Source: Parahoeflea halophila
GTDB taxonomy: Bacteria; Pseudomonadota; Alphaproteobacteria; Rhizobiales; Rhizobiaceae
Length of the DNA: 64,000 nucleotides
NCBI RefSeq assembly: GCF_900220985.1
Contig: NZ_OCPC01000001.1
Location: 1,466,836-1,530,835 of the forward strand
Reading direction: 5' to 3'
Below, in pieces: positions 26,111 through 34,706 of the stretch. The translations under genes and the position numbers were made by a program. Within the stretch, counting starts at the first letter, position 1, and each line of letters begins with the position of its first letter. The notes beneath the pieces are model-generated. The model saw only the letters and a list, made by a program, of their open reading frames with translations, was not told where the DNA came from and made no database searches.

Positions 26111-27190
26111 ATGAAATACCGCACACTCGGACGCACCGGACTGAAAGTCTCCGAAATCACCATGGGTACGTTCACCTTTGGCGGAAAGGGACCGTTCGGC
26201 ATGGTGGCCGAACAGGGTGTCGCGGAGGCGCGCAGGCTGGTGGATCTGTGCATCGACAATGGTGTCAATCTTTTCGATACCGCGAATATGTACTCGACCG
26301 GACTTGCAGAAGAGATACTCGGAGAAGTCCTCGAAGGCCGCTATTCCAACATTCTGGTCACCTCGAAGGCGCGGATGCGCATCGGTGACGGGCCGAACGA
26401 CGAGGGCGTGTCACGCTGGCACCTCATCCGCGAATGCGAACGGACGCTCAAACGCCTGCGCACCGATCATGTCGATATCTATTACATGCACGAATGGGAC
26501 GGCACGACACCGGTCGAGGAAAAGATGGCCGCACTCGACACCCTCATCCAGCAAGGCAAGATCCGCTATGCCGGTTGTTCGAATTATTCCGGCTGGCATG
26601 TGATGAAATCCCTGGCGGTAGCGCCAAGCCATGCATCGCGCTTTGCCACCCAGCAGATCCACTATTCGGTGGAAGCACGCGAAGCCGAGTATGAATTGCT
26701 GCCCCTATCGGTCGATCAGGGTCTTGGAGTTCTGGTCTGGTCCCCGCTCGCTGCCGGCCTGCTGAGCGGCAAGCACAGGCGCGGCCAGGATGCGCCTGAA
26801 GGATCCCGGCAGGCGGCCGGATGGAACGAGCCGCCGATCCGCGACATGGAGCGGATGTGGAACATCGTCGATGTGCTTGTGGCTGTCGCCGAGGAACACA
26901 ATGTGTCGGCGGCACAGATTGCGCTGGCCTGGCTTCTCGGGCGCCCGGCGATTTCATCGCTGGTAGTCGGCGGACGAAATGAAGAGCAGTTCCGGCAGAA
27001 TTTCAAGGCAGTGGATATCGTGCTGACCGAGGACCAGCTGCAGCGGATCAATGATGTCAGCCGGCTGCCCCTGATCTACCCCTACTGGCACCAGCACAAT
27101 TTCGCCCGCGACCGCTTCAGCGCCGCCGACCGGGCCTTGCACGACGATTACTCCGACCGGCATTACGGCGGCGACGATCCGCTGATCTAG
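26111..27190 (+). CDS. Aldo/keto reductase
   Basis: A 359-residue NADP-dependent oxidoreductase of the AKR superfamily (long, YghZ/Kv-beta-like type). The catalytic tetrad is visible: D56 and Y61 (FDTANMYSTG), K86 (LVTSKAR) and H127 (YYMHEWDG). The late WLLGRPAISSLVVGGRNEEQ segment contacts the nicotinamide cofactor. ATG 26111 follows AAGGA. It is convergent with the DhaL gene. Its link to the adjacent sugar cluster is possible but not shown. Confidence 0.9.
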   Translation: MKYRTLGRTGLKVSEITMGTFTFGGKGPFGMVAEQGVAEARRLVDLCIDNGVNLFDTANMYSTGLAEEILGEVLEGRYSNILVTSKARMRIGDGPNDEGVSRWHLIRECERTLKRLRTDHVDIYYMHEWDGTTPVEEKMAALDTLIQQGKIRYAGCSNYSGWHVMKSLAVAPSHASRFATQQIHYSVEAREAEYELLPLSVDQGLGVLVWSPLAAGLLSGKHRRGQDAPEGSRQAAGWNEPPIRDMERMWNIVDVLVAVAEEHNVSAAQIALAWLLGRPAISSLVVGGRNEEQFRQNFKAVDIVLTEDQLQRINDVSRLPLIYPYWHQHNFARDRFSAADRALHDDYSDRHYGGDDPLI

Positions 27191-27201
27191 TAAATATCGC
27201 G

Positions 27202-27285
27202 TTCAAACGGGTTTACTTGAACGCGAGAAGCCAAAACACTTTGAAATGATGCGTGTGTGTTACCATTCAAATGAACCCATTTGAA
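27202..27285. repeat. Pair of related 20-bp palindromes in convergent gap
   Basis: TTCAA-ACGGGTTTAC-TTGAA (27202-27221) and TTCAA-ATGAACCCAT-TTGAA (27266-27285) have identical TTCAA-N10-TTGAA arms. When the second is reverse-complemented the 20-mers agree at 17 positions (TTCAAAYGGGTTYAYTTGAA). The first has a longer perfect stem, CGCGTTCAA/TTGAACGCG (27198-27225). They lie between the 3' ends of the reductase and dhaL. No T-run is present. They may be a bidirectional transcript-end element or a protein-binding site. Confidence 0.6.
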
Positions 27286-27296
27286 CGTGACGTGCA

Positions 27297-27905
27297 TCAG
27301 CGCCCGGCGGCGGCCTTGACGATGCGCTGCATGGCCAGCATGCCCGGGTCATCGAGGCCGATGCTCTTTTCGGCGAAGATACGGGCGCGGCCGATGGTTG
27401 CGGGTTTCTGGCGGAACTCTTCAAGCGCCTGATCGACGGCGTCCGCGGCGGCGGAGGCAACGGCTTCCTTGTCGTCCAGTCCGCTGGTGGCCCGGGCAAC
27501 CGCATCGAGGCTGTCGAGAACGGTCTTGCCGCCGATTTCGGCCTTGCCGCGCTCCTGCATCTTGTCGCGGGCACCCGCTACAAGATCCGATACCTGGGCA
27601 ACCTCGAACTCTGTCTGGCCCTTGAGCGCCTTGGCAGCCGACATCAAACCCGTCGCCATCAGCGTGCCGTAGGACGAGCCCGAGGATTTGGTAAAGGCTT
27701 GGGCGCATTGCATCAGCGCCATGCCCAGATCGTCCGGCAGGTCATCCTTCAACTGCGTGATGGCGCGCATGCCGCGGGTCAGAGTGACGCCGAGGTCGCC
27801 GTCACCCAGGGTTCCATCCGCGGCATTGAGTTCATCAAAATCACGCTCCATGGCAAGTGTCACGCGGTCTATCGCCTGCACAAGCGCCGCCTTGGAAAGG
27901 GTCAT
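27297..27905 (-). CDS. dhaL: Dihydroxyacetone kinase subunit DhaL-like
   Basis: A 202-residue ADP/ATP-binding subunit. The nucleotide/Mg site is the LGDGDLGVTLTRG segment near residue 33; SSGSSYGTLMATG is the other conserved loop. It transfers phosphate to the substrate bound covalently by DhaK. It overlaps the DhaK gene (ATG/TGA). No DhaM phosphotransferase protein is encoded nearby, so it may use ATP directly or a DhaM encoded elsewhere. In other bacteria DhaKL-like kinases also act on erythrulose or glyceraldehyde. Confidence 0.9.
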   Translation of the reverse strand: MTLSKAALVQAIDRVTLAMERDFDELNAADGTLGDGDLGVTLTRGMRAITQLKDDLPDDLGMALMQCAQAFTKSSGSSYGTLMATGLMSAAKALKGQTEFEVAQVSDLVAGARDKMQERGKAEIGGKTVLDSLDAVARATSGLDDKEAVASAAADAVDQALEEFRQKPATIGRARIFAEKSIGLDDPGMLAMQRIVKAAAGR

Positions 27906-28903
27906 CCAACCCTCCAGAAAGCGCAGTTGCAGGGAGCCTTCAGCAGGGCTTCAAGCTCATCGTCGAGCTTGCACAGCGTGAACGACACGCCCGACATTTC
28001 CATCGAGGTTGCATAGCGTCCGACAAGCGGCATGACGATGGTCGCGCCCGCAGCTTCAAGCCGCTGCTTCACCGTGCGGTAGAGAATGTAAAGCTCTTCG
28101 GGAGGCGTTGCGCCAAGGCTGTTGACCAGCACCGAAACCCGGTCGCCCGACGACAGCGGCGTCTCGGCGAGCAACCTGTCCATCATCTCCCCGGCGATTT
28201 CGTCGGCGGTACGCAGCTTGCCGCGCCACACCCCCGGTTCGCCGTGGATGCCCATGCCCATTTCCATCTCGTCATCGGCAATGTCGAAGGTCGGCTTGCC
28301 CGCCTGCGGCACCGTGCAGGACGACAGCGCCGCACCGATCGAGCGGCAGGCATCGGCAGCCTTTTGCGCCACCGCGGTCACGCCCTCAAGGTCGCGGCCT
28401 TCTTCCGCTGCGGCCCCGGCCAGCTTGAAGGCGTAGACCATACCGGCGACGCCACGGCGTTTTGCATGGTCTTCGGGCGGGGCGGATGCCACATCGTCGG
28501 TCAGAAGCACTGTCGTGCACTCGATATCGTCAAACTCGACAAGTTCGCCGGCCATGTCGAAATTCATGATGTCGCCGCCGTAATTTCCGTAAAGCCGCAG
28601 CACGCCCGCACCCTGATCGGCCGCGCGGATGGCGTCGGCCATCTGATCGGCGGAGGGAGAGGCAAACACATCGCCAATCGCGCAGGCGTCGAGCAGGCCT
28701 TCGCCGACATAACCGGTGAAGACGGGCAAGTGGCCCGACCCGCCGCCGGTGACAATGCCGACCTTGCCCGCCTTGGCCTTTTCGGCGCGCGCGACGACCT
28801 TGCCGCTGTCGCCGTGCATCCGGTAGAATTCCGGATGCGCCGCAACGAAGCCTTCCAGCATCTCGTCGACGTATTTTTCCGGATCGTTGAGTATCTTTTT
28901 CAT
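27902..28903 (-). CDS. dhaK: Dihydroxyacetone kinase subunit DhaK-like
   Basis: A 333-residue substrate-binding subunit. It has the GIVTGGGSGHLPVFTGYVG loop, NYGGDIMNFDMA and the active-site histidine in MGIHGEPG, which forms a hemiaminal with the ketose. GGGAGGA precedes ATG 28903. It follows the sugar ABC permease genes in the same direction, so kinase and transporter form one operon. The substrate is a short-chain ketose or aldose, not necessarily dihydroxyacetone. Confidence 0.92.
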   Translation of the reverse strand: MKKILNDPEKYVDEMLEGFVAAHPEFYRMHGDSGKVVARAEKAKAGKVGIVTGGGSGHLPVFTGYVGEGLLDACAIGDVFASPSADQMADAIRAADQGAGVLRLYGNYGGDIMNFDMAGELVEFDDIECTTVLLTDDVASAPPEDHAKRRGVAGMVYAFKLAGAAAEEGRDLEGVTAVAQKAADACRSIGAALSSCTVPQAGKPTFDIADDEMEMGMGIHGEPGVWRGKLRTADEIAGEMMDRLLAETPLSSGDRVSVLVNSLGATPPEELYILYRTVKQRLEAAGATIVMPLVGRYATSMEMSGVSFTLCKLDDELEALLKAPCNCAFWRVG

Positions 28904-28917
28904 GGCATCCTCCCGCT

Positions 28918-29937
28918 TCAGCTGGATTTCGTCGGTTTGGCCCGGGCGAAGAAACCGCGGCCGATTGCATTGCTGTTGATCACCATGACGAAGATCAGCA
29001 GCACGCCCCAAATAAGTTCACGGGCGAAATTGGAGACCTGCAGCATGTTCAGGCCGCTCGACAGGAACTGCATCGAAAGCACGGCAAGCACCACGCCAAT
29101 CACCCGGCCATAGCCGCCATAGGGATTGACGCCGCCAAGCACGGCGATGAGAACGGCAAGCAGAAGATAGCTCGAGCCATAATCCGCCTTTGCCGAGTTG
29201 GCGCGGCTCATGATAACAAGCCCTGCAGACGAGGCCAGCATGCCGGCGATCACGTAGACTTTCAGCAGCACCCGGTTGATGTTGACGGCTGCGTAGAGCG
29301 CTGCCAGGGGGTTCGCACCATACATGGTCACCCTGAGGCCGAAAGCCGTCTTGGTCAGCAGCAGATGCAGCCCGAGCGCCAGCAGTCCGAACAGGATCAG
29401 CGGAACCGGCACGCCCAGCAGGCTTTCATTGCCGATCCAGGCGACCGTCGCCGGGAACCCCATCACCGCACTGCCGCCGGTCATGGCAATGGCCAGGCCG
29501 GTGAAGACGAGGCCGGAGCCGAGCGTGGCCAGAATCGGCGGCAACCCGAAGAAGGCAACCAGCGAGCCGTTTACCAGACCCGCCGCGGCGCCAATGCACA
29601 GGGCCGCCGCCACTGCAAAACCGAGCCAGATCAGCGACGGGCCGGTAGCCATTTCCGGACCCGCGAGCTGTGTGAGGATCAGGGCCGCGACAACCGCGGA
29701 AAGGTTTGCGACGCCCACCACGGACAGGTCGATGCCGCCGGTCATCATCGTGATCGTCATCGCCAGGGCCAGAATTGCAAATTCCGGGAACTGGAATGCC
29801 ATCGACGTGAGGTTCTGCCCCGACAGGAACCGGTCCGGCGACAGCAGCGACATGAACACAAATACCGCGCAGGCGATGATCAGCAAGCGAAACTCGGGCG
29901 ACCGTGTAAAACTCATTTTCTGGCCTTGTACTGTCAT
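28918..29937 (-). CDS. Sugar ABC transporter permease (RbsC/LsrC-like), subunit 2
   Basis: A 339-residue permease with eight to ten hydrophobic segments. Family motifs are MMTGGIDLSVVGVANLSAVV, PPILATLGSGLVFTGLA, and the cytoplasmic loop TKTAFGLRVTMYGANPLAAL that contacts the ATPase. ATG 29937 is used. It pairs with the permease encoded just upstream as a heterodimer, like LsrC/LsrD. Confidence 0.9.
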   Translation of the reverse strand: MTVQGQKMSFTRSPEFRLLIIACAVFVFMSLLSPDRFLSGQNLTSMAFQFPEFAILALAMTITMMTGGIDLSVVGVANLSAVVAALILTQLAGPEMATGPSLIWLGFAVAAALCIGAAAGLVNGSLVAFFGLPPILATLGSGLVFTGLAIAMTGGSAVMGFPATVAWIGNESLLGVPVPLILFGLLALGLHLLLTKTAFGLRVTMYGANPLAALYAAVNINRVLLKVYVIAGMLASSAGLVIMSRANSAKADYGSSYLLLAVLIAVLGGVNPYGGYGRVIGVVLAVLSMQFLSSGLNMLQVSNFARELIWGVLLIFVMVINSNAIGRGFFARAKPTKSS

Positions 29938-29944
29938 CACATCC

Positions 29945-30946
29945 TCATCCGGCTCGCGTAGCCGCGCGCTTGGCACGATAGGCCGGAACACCCGTTCCAA
30001 TCAGGATCAGGAGACCAATGGCGACCGACTGCCAGGTTGTGGGAATCCCGACCACGATCAGGCTGTTCTGCACGATCACGATCAGCGCAACGCCTAGCAG
30101 GGTGCCTGTCAAAGTACCGTAGCCGCCGATCAGCCGGGCCCCGCCCAACACCACCGCCGCAATCACCGACAGTTCAAGCCCCACCAGCGAGAACGGATCG
30201 GCCATGCGGCCCATGGAACCATGGATGATACCGGCAAGACCTGCGAGGGCACCAACATAGACATAGACAAAGAACTGCGTTGCCTTGACATTGATGCCGA
30301 GCCGCCGCGCACTCTCGGTCGATCCGCCGATCGCATAGATCGAACGCCCCAGCATCGTCTTGTGCAGGATGAACCAGGTCAGCACGATCACCGCAACAAG
30401 TGCCGCAAGCGCCCAGGGGAACGAATAGAAACTGCCAGCTTCTGTGGTGCCGCGCGCGATCACCCCGCGGGAAAAATCCCGCATTTCCGGCGGCAGGGCG
30501 GAAATCCGCTGGGAACCGATGAAGGTGAGCAGAAACCCGCGAAACACCGACAATGTGCCCAGGGTCACGATCAGTGTGGGCAGGCCAAAAAAGGCGATAA
30601 ACACACCGTTGATTGCGCCAAGCAGCGCGCCGATCGCCGTCGATATCAGGAAGATCACCGGCCACGGCATGTCAGGCCACACCGCCAGCGAGAAGACCGT
30701 CGCCGAATACATGGCAAACACGGCAATGGCGGTAAAACTTACATCAATACCGCCCGACACCAGAACAAGCATGGCGCCAATCGCCAGAATGCCGATGACG
30801 ATCGATGCCCGCAACAGATCCGACAGGGTGGTGACGGATAAGAACAGCGGATCAGACAGCGTTGCAGCAACGCAAAACAGCACGATAACGCCGGAAACGA
30901 GCGTTTCATTGCGCGTCCAGAAATCCTGCGGCACCCACTTGTTCAT
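29945..30946 (-). CDS. Sugar ABC transporter permease (RbsC/LsrD-like), subunit 1
   Basis: A 333-residue permease with eight or more membrane segments. Motifs are VLVSGGIDVSFTAIAVFAMY, PTLIVTLGTLSVFRGFLL and the coupling loop KTMLGRSIYAIGGSTESARR. The start overlaps the end of the ATPase gene. Two distinct permeases in one operon match the Lsr and some rhizobial sugar importers, rather than RbsC homodimers. Confidence 0.9.
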   Translation of the reverse strand: MNKWVPQDFWTRNETLVSGVIVLFCVAATLSDPLFLSVTTLSDLLRASIVIGILAIGAMLVLVSGGIDVSFTAIAVFAMYSATVFSLAVWPDMPWPVIFLISTAIGALLGAINGVFIAFFGLPTLIVTLGTLSVFRGFLLTFIGSQRISALPPEMRDFSRGVIARGTTEAGSFYSFPWALAALVAVIVLTWFILHKTMLGRSIYAIGGSTESARRLGINVKATQFFVYVYVGALAGLAGIIHGSMGRMADPFSLVGLELSVIAAVVLGGARLIGGYGTLTGTLLGVALIVIVQNSLIVVGIPTTWQSVAIGLLILIGTGVPAYRAKRAATRAG

Positions 30947-32442
30947 GACGCCAACCTATGCGCGAGTTCTTCTTCCGTCACCGAGTTTCCTGCAACCTCG
31001 TCGGTGACCCTGCCATCGCGCATCACCAGAATGCGGTGAGAGGTTGCGAGCAATTCCGGCAGGTCATCGGAAATCACGATGACGCCAATGCCTTCCGCCG
31101 ACAGATCGCGGATGATGCTGTGAATGTCCGCCTTTGACCCGACATCCACCCCGACGCTCGGGCCATTGAGAATGAGCACCCGTGGTGCCCGCGACAGCCA
31201 GCGTGCAAGCACGACGCGCTGCTGGTTTCCGCCCGACAGGGATTGCACCGGCGCGTCGATGTCCGGGGCCTTGACCTTCAACCGCTTAAGCCAGCCGGCC
31301 GCCTCTTCGATCATCGCGGAAGCTTTCAGAAATCCGCCACTTCCCGAGTGCTTGTCGAGACGGCCTATCGCAACGTTGCGGACAATCGACTGGCTGAGGA
31401 ACAGCCCTTCGGTCAGGCGGTCTTCGGGGACATAGCCGATGCCGGCATAACAGGCTGCAATCGGGTCGCCGGTTGCCACGTCGCGGCCATCGACCTGGAT
31501 CGAGCCGCGATCGGGGGCGACCAGACCGAACAGCGCCTTGGCCAGCGACGTGCGCCCACTGCCCAGGAGTCCGGTGATCCCCAGGACTTCGCCCGCATTG
31601 AGCTCGAAATTTATGTCCGCGAAAGAGCCTTGCTTGGCCAGGTTGTCGACGCGCATCAGCGTCTTGGCGCCGGCTGGAACCGCGCTCGGCGGCGTCTCCG
31701 GCATCTCGCGGCCGGTCATGTGATAGGCGAGCGACTGGGTGTCGAATTCGGACGCCGGACCTTCCGCCACCTTCTTGCCGTTGCGCAGCACGACAACCTT
31801 CTCCGAGACTTCCAGCACTTCGGCGAGTTTGTGGCTAACGAAGATCACCGCGACTCCGTCTTCCTTCAGGCGTCGAATGATGCCGAGAAGCCGACGCACT
31901 TCCTTTTCGGTAAGCGCGGTCGTCGGCTCGTCCATGATGATCAGCTTGGCCTGGGAGGCGAGCGCCCGGCAAATGGCAACCAGCTGCTTGTGGGCAACCG
32001 GCAGACTTTCGACCCGCACATCGAGGTCTATCTTCACGCCGATGCGGTCGAGCGCCTCGCGGGCGATCTCGCGCGCCTTGTCGCGCTCGTACAGGCGCCT
32101 GTGCGCAGACAATTGCGTCGCAAAGGCAATGTTTTCGTAAACGCTGAGGTTCGGAAACAGCGAAAAATCCTGAAAGATGACCATGACGCCGGCCGCTGCC
32201 GAGATCCGCGGATTGAGCACCGGGCGGTCCTTGCCGCCGATCCGGATCCGGCCCTCGGTCAGTTTCTCGACGCCGGAAATGATCTTGATAAGGGTAGACT
32301 TGCCCGACCCGTTCTCACCGGCGAGACACACGGCCTCACCCGGCTGAACCGTGAAATCCACACCGTCCAGCGCGGTAACCCCCGCATAGCGTTTGGTGAT
32401 TCCCGCAAGGTCGATGAATGCGTGTTCGCCCACGTCCGACAT
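30943..32442 (-). CDS. Sugar ABC transporter ATP-binding protein, tandem domains (RbsA/LsrA-like)
   Basis: A 499-residue protein with two ATPase domains. Domain 1 (about 1-240) has Walker A GENGSGKSTLIKI and Walker B LIIMDEPTTALTEKE, with a weak signature region (LPVAHKQLVAI). Domain 2 (about 260-499) has GLLGSGRTSLAKAL, signature LSGGNQQRVVLARWL and a Walker B region VLILNGPSVGVDVGSK, in which the usual D-E pair is N-G. Domain 2 may therefore bind but not hydrolyse ATP. It energises the two permeases next to it. Confidence 0.9.
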   Translation of the reverse strand: MSDVGEHAFIDLAGITKRYAGVTALDGVDFTVQPGEAVCLAGENGSGKSTLIKIISGVEKLTEGRIRIGGKDRPVLNPRISAAAGVMVIFQDFSLFPNLSVYENIAFATQLSAHRRLYERDKAREIAREALDRIGVKIDLDVRVESLPVAHKQLVAICRALASQAKLIIMDEPTTALTEKEVRRLLGIIRRLKEDGVAVIFVSHKLAEVLEVSEKVVVLRNGKKVAEGPASEFDTQSLAYHMTGREMPETPPSAVPAGAKTLMRVDNLAKQGSFADINFELNAGEVLGITGLLGSGRTSLAKALFGLVAPDRGSIQVDGRDVATGDPIAACYAGIGYVPEDRLTEGLFLSQSIVRNVAIGRLDKHSGSGGFLKASAMIEEAAGWLKRLKVKAPDIDAPVQSLSGGNQQRVVLARWLSRAPRVLILNGPSVGVDVGSKADIHSIIRDLSAEGIGVIVISDDLPELLATSHRILVMRDGRVTDEVAGNSVTEEELAHRLAS

Positions 32443-32475
32443 GCCGACTCGTTACTTTTATGAGACTAGACAATT

Positions 32476-32501
32476 GGAGGGCGGCCTGGCAGCCGCCCTC
32501 C
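32476..32501 (-). other. Perfect stem-loop after sugar-binding protein gene
   Basis: GGAGGGCGGC-CTGGCA-GCCGCCCTCC, a 10-bp perfect stem in the 75-bp gap between the binding-protein gene (upstream on this strand) and the ATPase gene. No T-tract. It likely protects the binding-protein message or partly attenuates the operon. Confidence 0.6.
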
Positions 32502-32517
32502 CGTGACAGCTACATGA

Positions 32518-33504
32518 TCAGAACGGATAGTCCGCCATGTTGTCCTTGTTCACGTTGACCCATGCCTGGCCGTAGATGACCTTGCCGTCGAGAGTGACCT
32601 TCTCGTAGCCGGGCAATCCCAGATCCATGCCATCGGCGACAGTCTCGCCTTCCATGACCATGACCGCGAGCTTGTTCATGGCTTCGCCGGCAACCGCCGG
32701 ATCCCAAAACCCGATGCCATCGACAGCGCCGGTTTCCAGATACTGCCCAGCAATGGACGGCAGCGAGGTGCCGAAGACGCAGATGTCGTCTTCCATGCCG
32801 CGCTCTTCGACAGCACGGCCGATACCGGCCACATCGGTGGAGGCGGAACCTTGCATGCCCTTGATATTGGGGTATGCACGCAGAACTTCCTGCGCCTTGG
32901 TGTAGGCCTTCTCGGCATCGTCGAAGGTTTCGTTCTTGTCGCCGACCAGCACCATGTCGGGATAGTTGGCCTTCTGGTATGCGATGCCGCCGTCAACCCA
33001 CTGGTTGTGGGTCTGCGAGGTCAGCGAACCGACATAAACGGCATATTCACCCTTGCCGCCCATGCACTGCGCGAGCTGCTCCATGAGGTTGGCGCCGAAG
33101 TCTTCGTTGACGAAGGCTTCAAGATCGTAATTCGTATTCTCCTGCGCTGCAGCCTCATGCGTGATCACGGTGATGCCCGAGTCCATTGCGCGCTTGAGCA
33201 CCGGTTCGAGAGCTTCCGGCGACATCGGCACGACTGCAAGCGCATCGACGCCTTGCGCGATCATGTCTTCGATCAGCGCTGCCTGCTGCTGCGGATCTGC
33301 CTGCGCGGGCCCGACCTGGTAAGCATTGTTGCCGGATTCTTCGGCGAACTTCTTCACGCCCTCTTCCATCCGGTTGAACCACTGAATTCCAGCGATTTTC
33401 ACCACCGTGGCAATCTGCTTGCTGCCGCCGTGGCTCGCAGCGAAGGCTGAAAGAGCCGTCCCGGCCACGAGTGCGCCTGCGAGGAGTATCGTATGTTTTT
33501 TCAT
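32518..33504 (-). CDS. Sugar ABC transporter substrate-binding protein (LsrB/RhaS-like)
   Basis: A 328-residue periplasmic binding protein with a Sec signal peptide ([20 protein letters not shown], cleavage near AFA). By eye it lines up with Lsr[58 protein letters not shown] and the C-terminus [13 protein letters not shown]. Several positions that contact autoinducer-2 in LsrB appear changed (HEAA for the WDSD region, TH for DQ, ASTD for the PDA region), so the ligand is probably another small sugar or polyol. It is the first gene of the operon, divergent from the SorC-family regulator. Confidence 0.88.
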   Translation of the reverse strand: MKKHTILLAGALVAGTALSAFAASHGGSKQIATVVKIAGIQWFNRMEEGVKKFAEESGNNAYQVGPAQADPQQQAALIEDMIAQGVDALAVVPMSPEALEPVLKRAMDSGITVITHEAAAQENTNYDLEAFVNEDFGANLMEQLAQCMGGKGEYAVYVGSLTSQTHNQWVDGGIAYQKANYPDMVLVGDKNETFDDAEKAYTKAQEVLRAYPNIKGMQGSASTDVAGIGRAVEERGMEDDICVFGTSLPSIAGQYLETGAVDGIGFWDPAVAGEAMNKLAVMVMEGETVADGMDLGLPGYEKVTLDGKVIYGQAWVNVNKDNMADYPF

Positions 33505-33630
33505 GGTCTGTTCCTACCTTGATCCGCTGCTGCGGATACCTCCCTGAGGCCCGAAACAACGGGCCGTGCCTCCATAGGTTTCGGTGCTGCACACCTGACC
33601 CGACGGCGATATGGACCGTCGTATCGCGAT

Positions 33631-33647
33631 ATGCAACAGTTGTGCAT
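33631..33647. promoter_or_regulatory. Candidate SorC-family operator
   Basis: ATGCA-ACAGTTG-TGCAT is a 5-bp perfect inverted repeat in the 227-bp divergent region between the sugar-binding protein and the SorC-type regulator. A further TGCAC lies just right of it and a GACGG-N9-CCGTC hairpin to the left (33602-33620). Assignment to the regulator is by position only. Confidence 0.4.
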
Positions 33648-33731
33648 TGACTGCACGTATGTGACTATATATCGGTGAAAGTCGCGGTCAAGCCATTTAT
33701 GCCGACCAACAGTTGGAGGTGGGAAACAGCC

Positions 33732-34706
33732 ATGCATCCGGGTAAGCGTCAGGCAGACGATGACATCGTACAGGCGGCTTGGCTCTATTATGTGGGGACC
33801 ATGAGCCAGCAGGAAGTCAGTGAGCGCCTGGGCATTTCCCGCTTCAAGGTCCTGCGCATGCTGGCCGATGCGCGCGAGCAGGGCCTGGTCCGGATATCCG
33901 TCGAACACCGGACATCACGAACACTCGCGCTTGCCGACCGCCTGGCCGATGCCTTTGGTCTCAAGGAGGTGCAAGTCGCCCCCACGCCAAGCGACAGCCT
34001 GGACAGCGCCTATGGCCGCACTGCGGTGGGGATGCTGGGTGCGGCCTATCTCAAGCGCATTGCTGCATCCGAAACGCCGTTGACGATCGGAGTGGGCTGG
34101 GGGCGCACTCTTTCGGCAATGGCCGACCATGTGACAGCGGTCACCAATCCCAACCTGACCTTCGTGTCGCTCATGGGGTCTGTCACCCAGGCCACGCACA
34201 CCGCACCCGGCGATGTCTGTGTACGCCTGGCTGCACAGACTGGCGGTCGTGCCTTGCTGCTGCCGGCTCCATTCGTCACAGACAGCGCCGAGGCCTGCGA
34301 AGTGGTCAAGTCACAGCGGCTGGTCAAGGCCGCGTTGACAGAGGCAGGCAAGGCAGATCACGCCTTGATGAGTGTCGGCGAATGCCGTGATGGCGCCATC
34401 CTGTTCGAAAGCGATATTTTTAGCGAGGAACAGTTCCAGCAATTGCGGCAGGCCGATGTGGTCGGCGATTGCTGCGGCGTGTTTTTCAAGGCCGACGGCT
34501 CCATCGCCGACATCGAGTTGAACAGGAGTACACCGTGCGTCCAGCCGCGGGAATTTGCCGGCATGGATGCCGTTCTGCTCGCCAGCGGCCAGGGTAAATG
34601 CACCGCTACACTGGCCGTGTTGCGCGCAGGCTTCGCCAAACGGCTGATGGTGGATGAAGCGCTTGGAACGCTCCTCCTGGAGCGCATTGACGAGGGAAAT
34701 GGCTGA
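33732..34706 (+). CDS. SorC/DeoR-type sugar-responsive regulator
   Basis: A 324-residue SorC-family (LsrR/DeoR-like) regulator. An N-terminal helix-turn-helix (AAWLYYVGTMSQQEVSERLG, ISRFKVLRMLADAREQGLV) precedes a sugar-phosphate-binding isomerase-like domain (TIGVGWGRTLSAMADHV). Such proteins respond to phosphorylated sugars. ATG 33732 is preferred over an upstream GTG because MHPGKRQADDD fits the family. Its stop overlaps the epimerase start. It probably controls both the transporter/kinase operon and its own catabolic operon. Confidence 0.88.
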   Translation: MHPGKRQADDDIVQAAWLYYVGTMSQQEVSERLGISRFKVLRMLADAREQGLVRISVEHRTSRTLALADRLADAFGLKEVQVAPTPSDSLDSAYGRTAVGMLGAAYLKRIAASETPLTIGVGWGRTLSAMADHVTAVTNPNLTFVSLMGSVTQATHTAPGDVCVRLAAQTGGRALLLPAPFVTDSAEACEVVKSQRLVKAALTEAGKADHALMSVGECRDGAILFESDIFSEEQFQQLRQADVVGDCCGVFFKADGSIADIELNRSTPCVQPREFAGMDAVLLASGQGKCTATLAVLRAGFAKRLMVDEALGTLLLERIDEGNG

